From assembly GCA_963841715.1 (NCBI GenBank), contig CAWJDP010000001.1, forward strand, positions 868,001-932,000: a stretch of 64,000 bases of DNA. The letters are read 5' to 3'. The translations under genes and the position numbers were made by a program. Shown here piece after piece: positions 24,765 through 32,841 of this stretch (positions are counted from its first letter, which is position 1; every line of letters begins with the position of its first letter). The notes under the pieces are model-generated. The model saw only the letters and a list, made by a program, of their open reading frames with translations. It made no database searches and was not told the DNA's origin. Origin of the DNA: DASPWW01 sp963841715. Its GTDB lineage: Bacteria; Actinomycetota; Thermoleophilia; Solirubrobacterales; 70-9.

Positions 24765-24932
24765 CACCGTTGCTCTAACACGGCGATCGAGTGCCTGGTT
24801 CGGTCGCGCCCTAGCCGCGCCTCTGCCGGGCGCGGAAGTCGGCGAAGCAGCGACGTAGACGTCGAGCAGCTCGCGGAGCTTGGCGTCGGCGACGTTGCCG
24901 TGAAGGCCCCCGGAGATCCGCAAGCGCACTCG

Positions 24933-25940
24933 TCATCCGCCGCCATCCTCCCCCACCAGCGCCGCGGCGTACTCCCGCGAGTCGAACGGACGCAGGTCCT
25001 CGAGCTGCTCGCCGACCCCGATCAGCTTCACCGGGATCCCGAGCTCGCCGGCAATAGCGAGCGCGATCCCGCCCTTCGCGGTCCCATCGAGCTTCGTCAG
25101 CACGACGCCGTCGACGGCGACCGCGTCCGAGAACGCCTTCGCCTGGCGGAGGCCGTTCTGACCCGTGGTCGAGTCGATCGTGATCAGCGTCTCGTGCGGG
25201 GCGCCCTCGATGCGCTTCGAGATCACGCGGCGGACCTTGGTCAGCTCGTCCATGAGGTTGCCGTGCGTGTGCAGCCGCCCCGCGGTATCGGCGATGACGA
25301 CGTCGGCGCCCCGCGCCTCCGCCGCCGAGACGGCGTCGAAGACGACCGCCCCGGGATCTCCGCCGGTCGCGCCGCGGACGATCTCGCATCCGGCGCGCTG
25401 CGCCCACGCCTCGAGCTGCTCGACCGCGGCGGCCCGGTAGGTATCGGCGGCGGCAACGATCACCGACAGGCCGAGCTCGCGCTGCAGGTGCCAGGCGATC
25501 TTGCCGATCGTCGTCGTCTTCCCCGACCCGTTGACGCCGACGACCATGATCACCGCGGGACGGCTCGTGAGGTCGATCTTCGCTTCGCCCGTCTCCGCGA
25601 CGCCGGCGAGCAGCTCGATCAGTCGCTCACGCGCGGCGGCACCGCCCGCCACCTCCCCGCCCTCGACCTCGGTCTCGAGCCGCCCGACGACCTCGGCCGT
25701 CGTCTTCGGGCCGACGTCGGCGAGGATCAGCGCCTCCTCGAGGCGCTCGAACGCGTCGCCGTCGAGGCGGTCGCCGAGGCTCGCGGAGAGCTCATCGGAG
25801 AGCGCCCGACGGGACTTCGACAGGTTCTCGCGCAGACGGCGGAAGACACCGCCGCGCTCCTCGCTCGCCTCGCCAGCTTCCGGGGCGACATCGACCGCCC
25901 GGCCCTCGCCGAGGTCGAAGACGTCGCGCCACGAGGTCAG
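24933..25940 (-). CDS. ftsY: Signal recognition particle receptor FtsY, probable CTG start
   Basis: FtsY is the membrane-associated SRP receptor GTPase. The NG domain is complete: helical N domain (FERLEEALILADVGPKTTAEVV), P-loop GVNGSGKTTTIGKIA, DTAGRLHTHGNL and TKLDGTAKGG. From the smc stop to the codon before 25652 the frame contains no ATG, GTG or TTG. A GTG start at 25652 would remove most of the N domain. The only start that keeps the domain is a CTG at 25938-25940, which overlaps the smc stop as CTGA and gives MTSWRDVFDLG, 335 residues. A lost base near the junction is the alternative. There is no long acidic A domain, as is common outside proteobacteria. Confidence 0.92.
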   Translation of the reverse strand: MTSWRDVFDLGEGRAVDVAPEAGEASEERGGVFRRLRENLSKSRRALSDELSASLGDRLDGDAFERLEEALILADVGPKTTAEVVGRLETEVEGGEVAGGAAARERLIELLAGVAETGEAKIDLTSRPAVIMVVGVNGSGKTTTIGKIAWHLQRELGLSVIVAAADTYRAAAVEQLEAWAQRAGCEIVRGATGGDPGAVVFDAVSAAEARGADVVIADTAGRLHTHGNLMDELTKVRRVISKRIEGAPHETLITIDSTTGQNGLRQAKAFSDAVAVDGVVLTKLDGTAKGGIALAIAGELGIPVKLIGVGEQLEDLRPFDSREYAAALVGEDGGG

Positions 25941-28300
25941 GCCGCTTCGACCGCCTCCGCCGGCTCGGCCTCGCGATCATCGTCTCGCGGCAGCCGCCGT
26001 GAGACGACCTTCGTGATCCCGCCCTCGCTCATGCTGACGCCGTAGAGGACGTCGGCGGCGTCCATCGTCCGCTTCTGGTGGGTGACGATCACGAACTGGG
26101 CGCGACTGGCGAACCGGCGCACGAGCTGAAGGAAGCGGTCGATGTTCGCGTCGTCCAGCGCCGCCTCGACCTCGTCGAGGATGTAGAAGGGCGACGGGCG
26201 GGCGAGGAAGACGGCAAACAGGAACGCGAGCGCGACGAGCGACTTCTCGCCACCCGAAAGCAGCGACAGGCGCCGCGTCGCCTTGCCGGACGGGGTGACC
26301 TCGATCTCGACGCCCTGGCGATCCTCCTCGTCCTCGGCCCCTCCCCCTGCCTCCTCGTCCTCGTCCTCGTCGGAGGCCTCCGGCTCGGGCGGTGGGCCGT
26401 CGCCGTTCGCGGCCGCCCGGACCGCGCGCGGCGCGGGCGCGTCGACGAGCCGCAGGTTGCCGCGGCCGCCCGGGAACAGATGCTCGATCAGCTCCTGGAA
26501 GTTCCGCTCCGTCGCCTCGAAGGTGTCCTCGAAGTCGGCGCGGATCTTGCGGTCGGTGTCGCGGATCAGCTTCTCGGTCTCGGCGAGCGCGGTCTCGAGG
26601 TCGTCGCGCTGGCGGCGGAGGTCGTCGAGCCGGGCGCGGCCCTCATCGTACTCGCGCTCGGCGAGCGGGTTGACGGGGCCGAGCTGCTCGCGCCGGCGGG
26701 TCAGCCGCTCGAGCTTGCGCTCGATCTCCTCGCGCTCCTGCTCGGTCAGCGGGCGCTCGGAGAGCTCCGGCTCCTCGCCGATCCGCGCCTCGATCCGCCG
26801 AAGCTCGGCCTCGACCTCGTCGCGCCGGTCGCCGAGGTGGGTGGCCTTGACCTCGGCCTCGGTCACCGCCTCGGTCGCGGTCCGCAGCTCGGCCTGGAGC
26901 GCGTACTCGCGCTTCGAGCATGCGCGCAGCTCCTCGGCGACCTCGTCCGCGTCCTGCTCGTCGCCGAGCATCCGCTTCTCGAGCATCGTCGTGCGCTCGC
27001 CGAGCGCGTCGCGCGCCGAGGCGATTGCGTCGGCGGCGCCGCGCAGCGTCTTCAGCAGCTCCTCCTCGTCGGCGAGCTGGCGCTCAAGCGAGCCCTGGCG
27101 GCGCTTCCCGACCACAAGCTCGGCGCGGGCTGCAGCCCGGACCGCCTGCTCGGCGCCGTCGCGGACCCGTCCCAACTCCTCGTCGAACGCCCCCTCGCGC
27201 GCCTTGGCGCGGAGCAGCGCGCGCGTCGCCGTTCCCAGGGCGTGCTCGATCCGCTCGAGCTCGGCCTTGAGCGCGTCCTCCTCGGACCGCCCCTCCGCCG
27301 TCGGCGACTCGAGCGCAAGCGCCCCGAGCGCGCGGCGGCGGCGCTCGAGCGAGCGCTCGAGCTCGCGCACCTGGGCCATCGACGCCTCGCCGCGGACGCT
27401 GAGTCGCTCGTGCGCGGAGCGCAGCGAGGTCAGCCGGCCCCAAAGCCTGGTTCGCTCGCGGTCCCGTTCGGCGAAGCGCTCCTCAACCTCGCTGCGGCGC
27501 CTGTTCGCGTCGGCGAGCCTCGCCTCGACGGCTCCGCGCTGCTCACGGGCGCTTTTCGCCCGGCGCTCCGACTCCTCGAGCATCCCCTCCTCGGAGCGGA
27601 GCTCGCCCGAGATCAGCCGCGCGCGATGCTCGAGCGTCTCACGCTCGAGGCGGGCGTGCGTCTCCGCGGCCTGAGCCTGCGCCTTCAACGGGCGCAGGTG
27701 GCTGCGCGCCTCGCGCTCGACGTCGAGGACGCGCGCGAGGTTGTCGCGCGTGCGCTCGAGCTTCAGCTGCGCGCGGCGGCGGCGCTTGCGGTGCTTGCCG
27801 AGCCCCGCCGCCTCCTCGACGAGCAGCCGGCGCTCGCGCGGCTTCGAGTGCACGACCTCCTCGACCTTGCCCTGGCTGATCACCGAGTGCATCTCGCCGC
27901 CGAGGTTCGCGTCGGAGAGGATCTCGAGCACGTCGGCGAGCCGACAGCGGGCGCCGTTGAGGCGGTACTCGCCGTCGCCGGTCCGGTCGAGCCGGCGCTG
28001 AATCGAGATCTCGGAGAACTCGGTCTCGGCAGCGCCGTCGGAGTTGTCGAGAACGACCTCGACCTCGGCGAAGCGGCGGCGGCTCTGGCCCTGGCCGCCG
28101 GCGAAGATCACGTCCTGCATCGTTTGGCCGCGGATCGAGACCGGGCTCTGCTCCCCGAGCGCCCACAGCACCGCGTCGGTGATGTTCGACTTGCCGCAGC
28201 CGTTCGGGCCCACGATCACGCTGACGCCGGGCGAGAACACCAGCCGGCTGCGCTCGGGGAACGACTTGAACCCCTTCATCGTGATCGACTTCAGGTGCAT
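25937..28300 (-). CDS. smc: Chromosome segregation protein SMC, short and apparently hinge-less
   Basis: The N-terminal head (MHLKSITMKGFKSF, Walker A GPNGCGKSN at 31-39) and the C-terminal head (signature LLSGGEKSL near 680, Walker B FYILDEVEAAL near 706-716) are both intact. Total length is 787 residues against about 1,150-1,200 for bacterial SMC. Between the heads, about residues 170-560 read as coiled coil (Glu, Arg, Leu and Ala heptads), and I cannot see a globular hinge domain. An acidic insert (EPEASDEDEDEEAG) lies before the signature motif. The gene is in one frame, follows rnc by 61 bases and overlaps ftsY. ScpA and ScpB are not in the window. Confidence 0.92.
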   Translation of the reverse strand: MHLKSITMKGFKSFPERSRLVFSPGVSVIVGPNGCGKSNITDAVLWALGEQSPVSIRGQTMQDVIFAGGQGQSRRRFAEVEVVLDNSDGAAETEFSEISIQRRLDRTGDGEYRLNGARCRLADVLEILSDANLGGEMHSVISQGKVEEVVHSKPRERRLLVEEAAGLGKHRKRRRRAQLKLERTRDNLARVLDVEREARSHLRPLKAQAQAAETHARLERETLEHRARLISGELRSEEGMLEESERRAKSAREQRGAVEARLADANRRRSEVEERFAERDRERTRLWGRLTSLRSAHERLSVRGEASMAQVRELERSLERRRRALGALALESPTAEGRSEEDALKAELERIEHALGTATRALLRAKAREGAFDEELGRVRDGAEQAVRAAARAELVVGKRRQGSLERQLADEEELLKTLRGAADAIASARDALGERTTMLEKRMLGDEQDADEVAEELRACSKREYALQAELRTATEAVTEAEVKATHLGDRRDEVEAELRRIEARIGEEPELSERPLTEQEREEIERKLERLTRRREQLGPVNPLAEREYDEGRARLDDLRRQRDDLETALAETEKLIRDTDRKIRADFEDTFEATERNFQELIEHLFPGGRGNLRLVDAPAPRAVRAAANGDGPPPEPEASDEDEDEEAGGGAEDEEDRQGVEIEVTPSGKATRRLSLLSGGEKSLVALAFLFAVFLARPSPFYILDEVEAALDDANIDRFLQLVRRFASRAQFVIVTHQKRTMDAADVLYGVSMSEGGITKVVSRRLPRDDDREAEPAEAVEAA

Positions 28301-28361
28301 CCGCTCAGGATAGGGTCGCGCGTGGTCGGAGGGGTCGGATCGGCGCCGTAGACGGCCGCTC

Positions 28362-29084
28362 CTAGCGGCCAAAGTGCTCGAGCGCCTCGCTCGCCGCCTG
28401 CTGCTCGGCCGACTTCTTGCTCCGTCCCCCGCCGGTGCCGAGGACCTCGCCGTTGACCCTGGCGGCGACCTCGAAGATGCGATCGTGCGGCGGGCCCTCC
28501 TCGCTCAGGACGTCGTAGACGACGGTCGATCCGCGCCGGGCAAGCTCCTCCTGGAGCGCCGACTTGAAATCGATCAGCGTCTCGCTCGCTAGCTCGACCT
28601 GGGTCTGGAAGGCGGCCAAGGTCGCCTCGCTCGTCCGCTTGTGCCCGTACTCGAGGTAGCAGGCGCCGATCACCGCCTCGGTGATCGACGCCATCGCGCG
28701 CTCGCTCTCGAGCAGCCCGTCGACCGAGATCCCGGCGTCGGAGCGCGCGGGCGCAACGGCTCGGAGCTGCTCCGGGAGTCCGAGCTCGACCCCGACCTCG
28801 ACGCACGCGCGCCCGCTCACCGCCTGGCCGTGGATCTTCGTCAGCCGCCCGATGTCGCTGCGCTCGAAGCGCTTGAAGAGGTCCTCGGCGATCGCCAGGC
28901 CGAGCACGGCGTCGCCGAGGAACGCGAGCCGGCCGTAGGTGTCGGCGCGGTGCTCGGCCCAGGACGAGTGGGTGAGCGCCTGGCGGCGGAGGTCGTCCGG
29001 AAGCGAGGCGATCAGCTTCGCGAGCGGCTCGATGCCCGAGGGCCGACGGCGGCGCCTGCGCCCCCGTCGAGTCCCCAGGGCCAT
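28362..29084 (-). CDS. rnc: Ribonuclease III
   Basis: A 240-residue double-strand-specific RNase. The signature helix is GRLAFLGDAVLGLAIAE, with an Ala where most have Glu directly before Phe. The second acidic cluster is in SITEAVIGACYLEYG. A double-stranded RNA-binding domain forms the last 75 residues (FKSALQEELARRG, then GGGRSKKSAEQQAA). A basic N-terminal tail (RRGRRRRRRP) precedes the fold. It sits between acpP and smc, the order plsX-acpP-rnc-smc seen across Gram-positives. Confidence 0.95.
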   Translation of the reverse strand: MALGTRRGRRRRRRPSGIEPLAKLIASLPDDLRRQALTHSSWAEHRADTYGRLAFLGDAVLGLAIAEDLFKRFERSDIGRLTKIHGQAVSGRACVEVGVELGLPEQLRAVAPARSDAGISVDGLLESERAMASITEAVIGACYLEYGHKRTSEATLAAFQTQVELASETLIDFKSALQEELARRGSTVVYDVLSEEGPPHDRIFEVAARVNGEVLGTGGGRSKKSAEQQAASEALEHFGR

Positions 29085-29102
29085 CAGCGCGACTCCCGAC
29101 TC

Positions 29103-29351
29103 CTAGGGGCTCGGTGCCTTTGCGAGCACGAAGTCGACCGCCTGGCCGACCGTCTCGATGCGCGAGGCCTCCTCCTCGCTCATCTTCAGCCCATAGGTGT
29201 CCTCGAGCTCCATCACGAGCTCGTAGAGGTCGAGCGAGTCGGCGTCGAGGTCCTCCCGGAAGCGGCTCCCCTCGCTGATCTCGGCCTCGGGCAGCTCGAG
29301 CTCGGCGGCGAGGTGGCCGCGCACCTTCTCCATGACCTCGTCACGACTCAT
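29103..29351 (-). CDS. acpP: Acyl carrier protein
   Basis: An 82-residue acidic four-helix carrier protein. The phosphopantetheine attachment Ser is in the DADSLDLYEL motif, the expected DSL. It carries acyl chains in fatty-acid synthesis. The ATG at 29351 was chosen over upstream alternatives because it gives a normal-length ACP and lies inside the last codons of plsX (11-base overlap). Some actinobacterial lineages use a large type-I synthase, so a stand-alone ACP next to plsX suggests a type-II system here. Confidence 0.94.
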   Translation of the reverse strand: MSRDEVMEKVRGHLAAELELPEAEISEGSRFREDLDADSLDLYELVMELEDTYGLKMSEEEASRIETVGQAVDFVLAKAPSP

Positions 29352-30411
29352 CAGAAGCCTTCCTATCACGCCCGTCGGCCTCTCGCATCGCTCCGCGCGT
29401 GGCGCCGGAGCGCTGGAGCAGCTCCCCAATGCGGTCGATCGCGCGCTCGCTGACGCTTCGCGCCGCGAGCCGGATCGCGTTCGTGATCCCGTCGGGACCC
29501 GAGCTTCCGTGGGCGACTACGGCAACGCCGCGCAGTCCGAGCAGGATCGCGCCCCCGGTCTGGTCGGGGTCGAGGCGCCGCCGCAGTCCCCCGAGCGCCG
29601 GCCGCATCAACAGTCCGCCGGCGGCCGAGACCGGGTTCGAGCGCGCGGCGTCGCGGACGGCGCCGGCGACCGCGCTCGCCGTCCCCTCCATCGTCTTCAG
29701 CGCGACGTTGCCGGTGAAGCCGTCGGTGACGATCACGTCGACCCCGCCGCTGAGCAGGTCCCGGCCCTCAACGTTGCCGGCGAAGTCGAGCAGCTCCGAT
29801 GCGGCGAGGCGCTCGTGCGCGCTCACGACCTCCGGGCGGCCCTTTCCGGCCTCCTCGCCGACCGAGAGCAGGCCGACCCGCGGCCGCTCGACTCCGAGCA
29901 CGGTGGAGCTGAACGCGTGTCCGAGGTAGGCGAACTGGACGAGGTGCTGGTCGCGGACCTCGGCGCTGGCCCCCACGTCGAGGAACAGCACCGGCCGTTC
30001 GCGTCCCGGGATTGGGATCTGGGCCGCGAGCGCGGGACGCTGGACCCCCCGCTGGCGGCGCAGCGCGAACAGCGCCGCGGCCATCGTCGCGCCCGTAGAG
30101 CCGGCGCTGACGACGGCGCCGGAGCGCCCCTCGGCGACGTCGCGCGCCGCCATCACGATCGACGCCCCGGGTCGCGAGCGCACGGCGGCCAGAGGGTCGT
30201 CGTCGTTGGTGATCCCCTCGCCGGCGGCGATGATCTCGACCCCCGACTCGCCGTCCAGCGCCGCGAGATCGTCCGGCCGCCCGAACACGCGCACGCCGAT
30301 CCCCTCCGCGGCGACTGCGCGGGTCGCCGCAACGATCACGTCGATCCCGCGATCGGTGCCGAGCGCGTCGAGCGCGACCACGACCCCGCCGCCATCGGCG
30401 GGCGGGCTCAT
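29341..30411 (-). CDS. plsX: Phosphate acyltransferase PlsX
   Basis: A 356-residue soluble enzyme that makes acyl-phosphate from acyl-ACP as the first step of phospholipid synthesis with PlsY. Family segments seen are VVALDALGTD, SAGSTGATMAAALF, FLDVGAS, VGLLSVGEEAGKG and VDVIVTDGFTGNVALK. Its start overlaps the rpmF stop (TAATG) and its end overlaps acpP. The yloV/fakA gene at 44 kb would make the same acyl-phosphate from free fatty acids, so the two routes can meet. PlsY is not in the window. Confidence 0.95.
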   Translation of the reverse strand: MSPPADGGGVVVALDALGTDRGIDVIVAATRAVAAEGIGVRVFGRPDDLAALDGESGVEIIAAGEGITNDDDPLAAVRSRPGASIVMAARDVAEGRSGAVVSAGSTGATMAAALFALRRQRGVQRPALAAQIPIPGRERPVLFLDVGASAEVRDQHLVQFAYLGHAFSSTVLGVERPRVGLLSVGEEAGKGRPEVVSAHERLAASELLDFAGNVEGRDLLSGGVDVIVTDGFTGNVALKTMEGTASAVAGAVRDAARSNPVSAAGGLLMRPALGGLRRRLDPDQTGGAILLGLRGVAVVAHGSSGPDGITNAIRLAARSVSERAIDRIGELLQRSGATRGAMREADGRDRKASDES

Positions 30412-30626
30412 TACTCCTCAGCCGGCTCGGACTGCGGGATGTCGGCGATCTCCTGCTGCGCGATGACCTCACGCCCGGCGTACGTGCCGCAGGTGGGGCA
30501 GACGCGGTGCGGGAGCCGTGGGCTGTGGCACTGCGGACACTCGTTCAGCCGCGGCGCGCGCTTGCGGTGGGTGGCTCGGCGCTTGTCGCGCCGCGCGCTC
30601 GAGGTTCTCTTCTTCGGGACCGCCAT
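30411..30626 (-). CDS. rpmF: Large-subunit ribosomal protein L32
   Basis: A 71-residue L32 with the usual N-terminus MAVPKKRTSSARRDKRRATH and a zinc site made by CPQC and CPTC. The C-terminus is slightly extended. It is normally preceded by yceD. Here the two are separated by the R2lox and TetR genes, which lie at 30643-32274. Confidence 0.97.
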   Translation of the reverse strand: MAVPKKRTSSARRDKRRATHRKRAPRLNECPQCHSPRLPHRVCPTCGTYAGREVIAQQEIADIPQSEPAEE

Positions 30627-30642
30627 CGGCCGGGAATGCTAC

Positions 30643-31257
30643 CTACCCGTAGATCGCGCGCTCCCACACCTCGGTCAGAGCGTCGAGCAGCTCGTCGTCG
30701 GCGACGTCCTCGCCGCGCGCCGCTCGCTGGAAGTGCTGGTAGAGCGAGCGCTCGACCATCCAGCAGAGCACGAACGCCTTCGAGGCCGCCCCCGTCTCCT
30801 CGCCCTCGGCCGCGAGCCGGCGCGCGGTCGCGGCGACGAAGCGGTCCATGATCCCGCGCCAGAGCCCCGCGACCTCGGCGTCGTATCCCGACACGTCGAC
30901 GACGGCGCCGATCAGCCGCGCATGCTCGCGATACGTGACGAGCAGGTCGCCGAGCGCCGCGCGGAGGTCGCGGCGGCCGTCCTCCCCGCTCCACCAGCGG
31001 TCGGATTCCTCGTACAGCCGCTCGGCGACGGCCTCGGTGAGGCGCTCGAGCAGCTCGCGCTTGTCGCGGAAGTAGAGGTAGAAGGCGGTTCGGGGCCGGC
31101 CAGCGCGCGCCGCGATCCGCTCGACGCTGAGCTCGGCAAACGGAGCGCCCTCGTCGAGCAGCGCCTCTGCCGCCGCGAGCAGAGCCTGCTCTGCGTCACG
31201 GCGGCGCTCACCCGACCCGGGCTGCGAGAGAACCGGCATCCCGACCATCTTAGACAT
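30643..31257 (-). CDS. TetR/AcrR family transcriptional regulator
   Basis: A 204-residue one-component repressor. The N-terminal helix-turn-helix is LSVERIAARAGRPRTAFYLYFRDKRELL, very close to the TetR consensus. The C-terminal ligand domain is helical and not assigned. It is divergent from the R2lox gene with 93 bases between the starts. Rv0232 and Rv0233 of Mycobacterium tuberculosis show the same TetR-R2lox pairing, so it probably controls R2lox (inference). The start may be ATG 31257 or one of the internal Met codons 3 or 6 codons later; the first lies inside a palindrome. Confidence 0.85.
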   Translation of the reverse strand: MSKMVGMPVLSQPGSGERRRDAEQALLAAAEALLDEGAPFAELSVERIAARAGRPRTAFYLYFRDKRELLERLTEAVAERLYEESDRWWSGEDGRRDLRAALGDLLVTYREHARLIGAVVDVSGYDAEVAGLWRGIMDRFVAATARRLAAEGEETGAASKAFVLCWMVERSLYQHFQRAARGEDVADDELLDALTEVWERAIYG

Positions 31258-31264
31258 AGTGTCT
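31252..31264. promoter_or_regulatory. Palindrome in the TetR-R2lox divergent region, candidate operator
   Basis: AGACA-TAG-TGTCT is a perfect 5-base inverted repeat with a 3-base centre, and it contains the first possible TetR start codon. A second TGTGTC half-site lies about 10 bases further toward the R2lox gene. TetR regulators commonly autoregulate from such sites. If the operator is real, a later Met is the likelier translation start. No footprint evidence exists in the sequence itself. Confidence 0.4.
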
Positions 31265-31350
31265 GACGCTGTGTCGGCAAGCTTGATAGGCTGGGCCACG
31301 CTGCGAGCCGGCGCCCGAAACGCGCGAAGGAACCTCTGGAAGGAGCACTG

Positions 31351-32274
31351 ATGTCCACCCTCCTCGACCTCACCCAGCAGGGCGACCCCGGGACCCTCGC
31401 CACGGAGGAGCAGGCCCGCAAGATCCAGCTTCTGAACCCGCAGCAGCTGTACGAGCTGTGGGAGAACCAGAACTGGGTCTCGCACGAGATCGACTTCACC
31501 CAGGACCGCAGGGACTGGGAGGGCCTGACCGAGGAGGAGCGCGACTGGGCGGTGTGGCTGATGTCGTCGTTCTTCATCGGCGAGGAGCGCGTGACGACCG
31601 AGTTCTCCGGCCTCGTGATGGCATACGAGGACGAGCAGGAGGAGTCGTTCCTGACCACGCAGCAGGTCGACGAGGCGCGCCACATGCAGTTCTTCGACCG
31701 CTTCTACCAAGAGGTCGTCGGCGTGGACGACGCCGATATTCAGTCCCGGCTCGAGAAGGTCCGCGTCCACCTCAACGACGCGTTCGTGAAGCTGTTCGAC
31801 GAGGAGCTGGTCGAGATCGGGAACCGTCTGATCGCCGACCCGAAGGACCTCGGCACGAAGGTCGAGTTCATCACGACCTACCACATGGTCATCGAGGGGA
31901 CGCTCGCGCTGACGGGGCAGAACTTCCTCACCGACTACTGGGAGAAGCAGGGAAAGCTGGCCGGGTTCGTCGACGGCTTCGGCAAGGTCGCCCGCGACGA
32001 GCACCGTCACGTCGCCTACGGGACCTGGTACCTGAAGCAGGCCTGCGACCGCGACCCTGCGATGGCCGAGCGGATGCGGGCGAAGCTGAACGAGCTGCTG
32101 CCGATCGCGGCGCTCGTGCTCGTCCCCGCGGGACAGGACCCGAACGAGGACTGGTCGATGCTGAACTACACTTCGACCGAGATCAACGCGTTCGCCTTCA
32201 ACGCGCTCACCCGGCGACTGAAGGCGATCGGCGTGCCGCTGCTCGCGGAGCCGGTCCCAGCGGAAATCGGCTAG
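31351..32274 (+). CDS. R2-like ligand-binding oxidase (R2lox), ferritin-like di-metal protein
   Basis: A 307-residue protein of the ribonucleotide-reductase R2 superfamily. Metal ligands appear as Glu79 (GEERV), Glu108 and His111 (DEARHMQF), Glu182 (VIEGTLA), and Glu217 and His220 (DEHRHVAYG). Val81, two after the first Glu, and Tyr177, five before Glu182, match the spacing of the Val-Tyr ether cross-link of R2lox proteins, which hold a Mn/Fe site and a fatty-acid-like ligand. There is no nrdA nearby and no R1-binding tail. The name ribonucleotide reductase beta subunit would therefore mislead. A good Shine-Dalgarno (GGAAGGAG) precedes the ATG. The 3' end overlaps the opposing yceD by four bases. 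Confidence 0.88.
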   Translation: MSTLLDLTQQGDPGTLATEEQARKIQLLNPQQLYELWENQNWVSHEIDFTQDRRDWEGLTEEERDWAVWLMSSFFIGEERVTTEFSGLVMAYEDEQEESFLTTQQVDEARHMQFFDRFYQEVVGVDDADIQSRLEKVRVHLNDAFVKLFDEELVEIGNRLIADPKDLGTKVEFITTYHMVIEGTLALTGQNFLTDYWEKQGKLAGFVDGFGKVARDEHRHVAYGTWYLKQACDRDPAMAERMRAKLNELLPIAALVLVPAGQDPNEDWSMLNYTSTEINAFAFNALTRRLKAIGVPLLAEPVPAEIG

Positions 32275-32810
32275 CGCCTCTGCTCGGCGCCAGGATCACT
32301 CAATTCACGCAGCTTCGCGAACCGCGGATCCGGCGCGGACTCGTGCCGATGCTCGGCCGCGTCGGCGTCGTTGAGCGACTCCCCGCACGCCGGGCACAGA
32401 CCGGCGCAGTCGGGCCGGCACAGGAACTGCCCCGGCATCGCGAGCGCGAGCGCGTCGTGGGCCCATCCCACGAGGTCGAGCTCGTCGCCGTCGACGTAGG
32501 GGCTCCGCAGCTCGGCGTCCTCGGTCGCCGCCTGGTCGACCTCGCGTGCGTCGACCGCAACCGTCACCTCGGCCGGGTCGAGGCAGCGCACGCACGGCCC
32601 GTCGAGCTCGGCGTCGAAGCGCAGCCGCATCGCGTAGCCGGTGTTGGCGCGCGAGACGTCGACGCGAACCGGGATCCGCTCGCCGGCAATCTCGTACGCC
32701 TGGTCCCCGAAGCTCAGCCGCCCCGGCTCGACCTCGAGCTCGATCCTGCCGCCGTCCCCCACGCCGGGGGCGATCTGGGCGAGGTCGAGTATGTCCGTCT
32801 TGTGTCCCAT
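32271..32810 (-). CDS. yceD: YceD family (DUF177) protein
   Basis: A 179-residue protein of the YceD family, which is linked to rRNA processing and L32 function. The diagnostic centre is present: CVRCLDPAEV and, near the end, CRPDCAGLCPACGESLN, a cysteine cluster typical of actinobacterial members. The family usually sits directly upstream of rpmF. Here 1.6 kb of inserted genes part them. It is divergent from the methyltransferase at 32842 with a gap of 31 bases. Confidence 0.9.
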   Translation of the reverse strand: MGHKTDILDLAQIAPGVGDGGRIELEVEPGRLSFGDQAYEIAGERIPVRVDVSRANTGYAMRLRFDAELDGPCVRCLDPAEVTVAVDAREVDQAATEDAELRSPYVDGDELDLVGWAHDALALAMPGQFLCRPDCAGLCPACGESLNDADAAEHRHESAPDPRFAKLRELSDPGAEQRR

Positions 32811-32841
32811 GCTCGGCCGACGCGTCGAGCGGGCCTCTACG

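Noticed and set aside
24765..24932. An upstream extension of the FG-GAP protein starting near 24929
   Set aside because: A clear signal peptide begins at the ATG at 24764, and the upstream residues do not resemble a protein domain. I treat the segment as intergenic.
31351..32274. Annotation as class I ribonucleotide reductase small subunit
   Set aside because: There is no large subunit nearby, no C-terminal R1-binding tail, and the Val/Tyr spacing matches R2lox.
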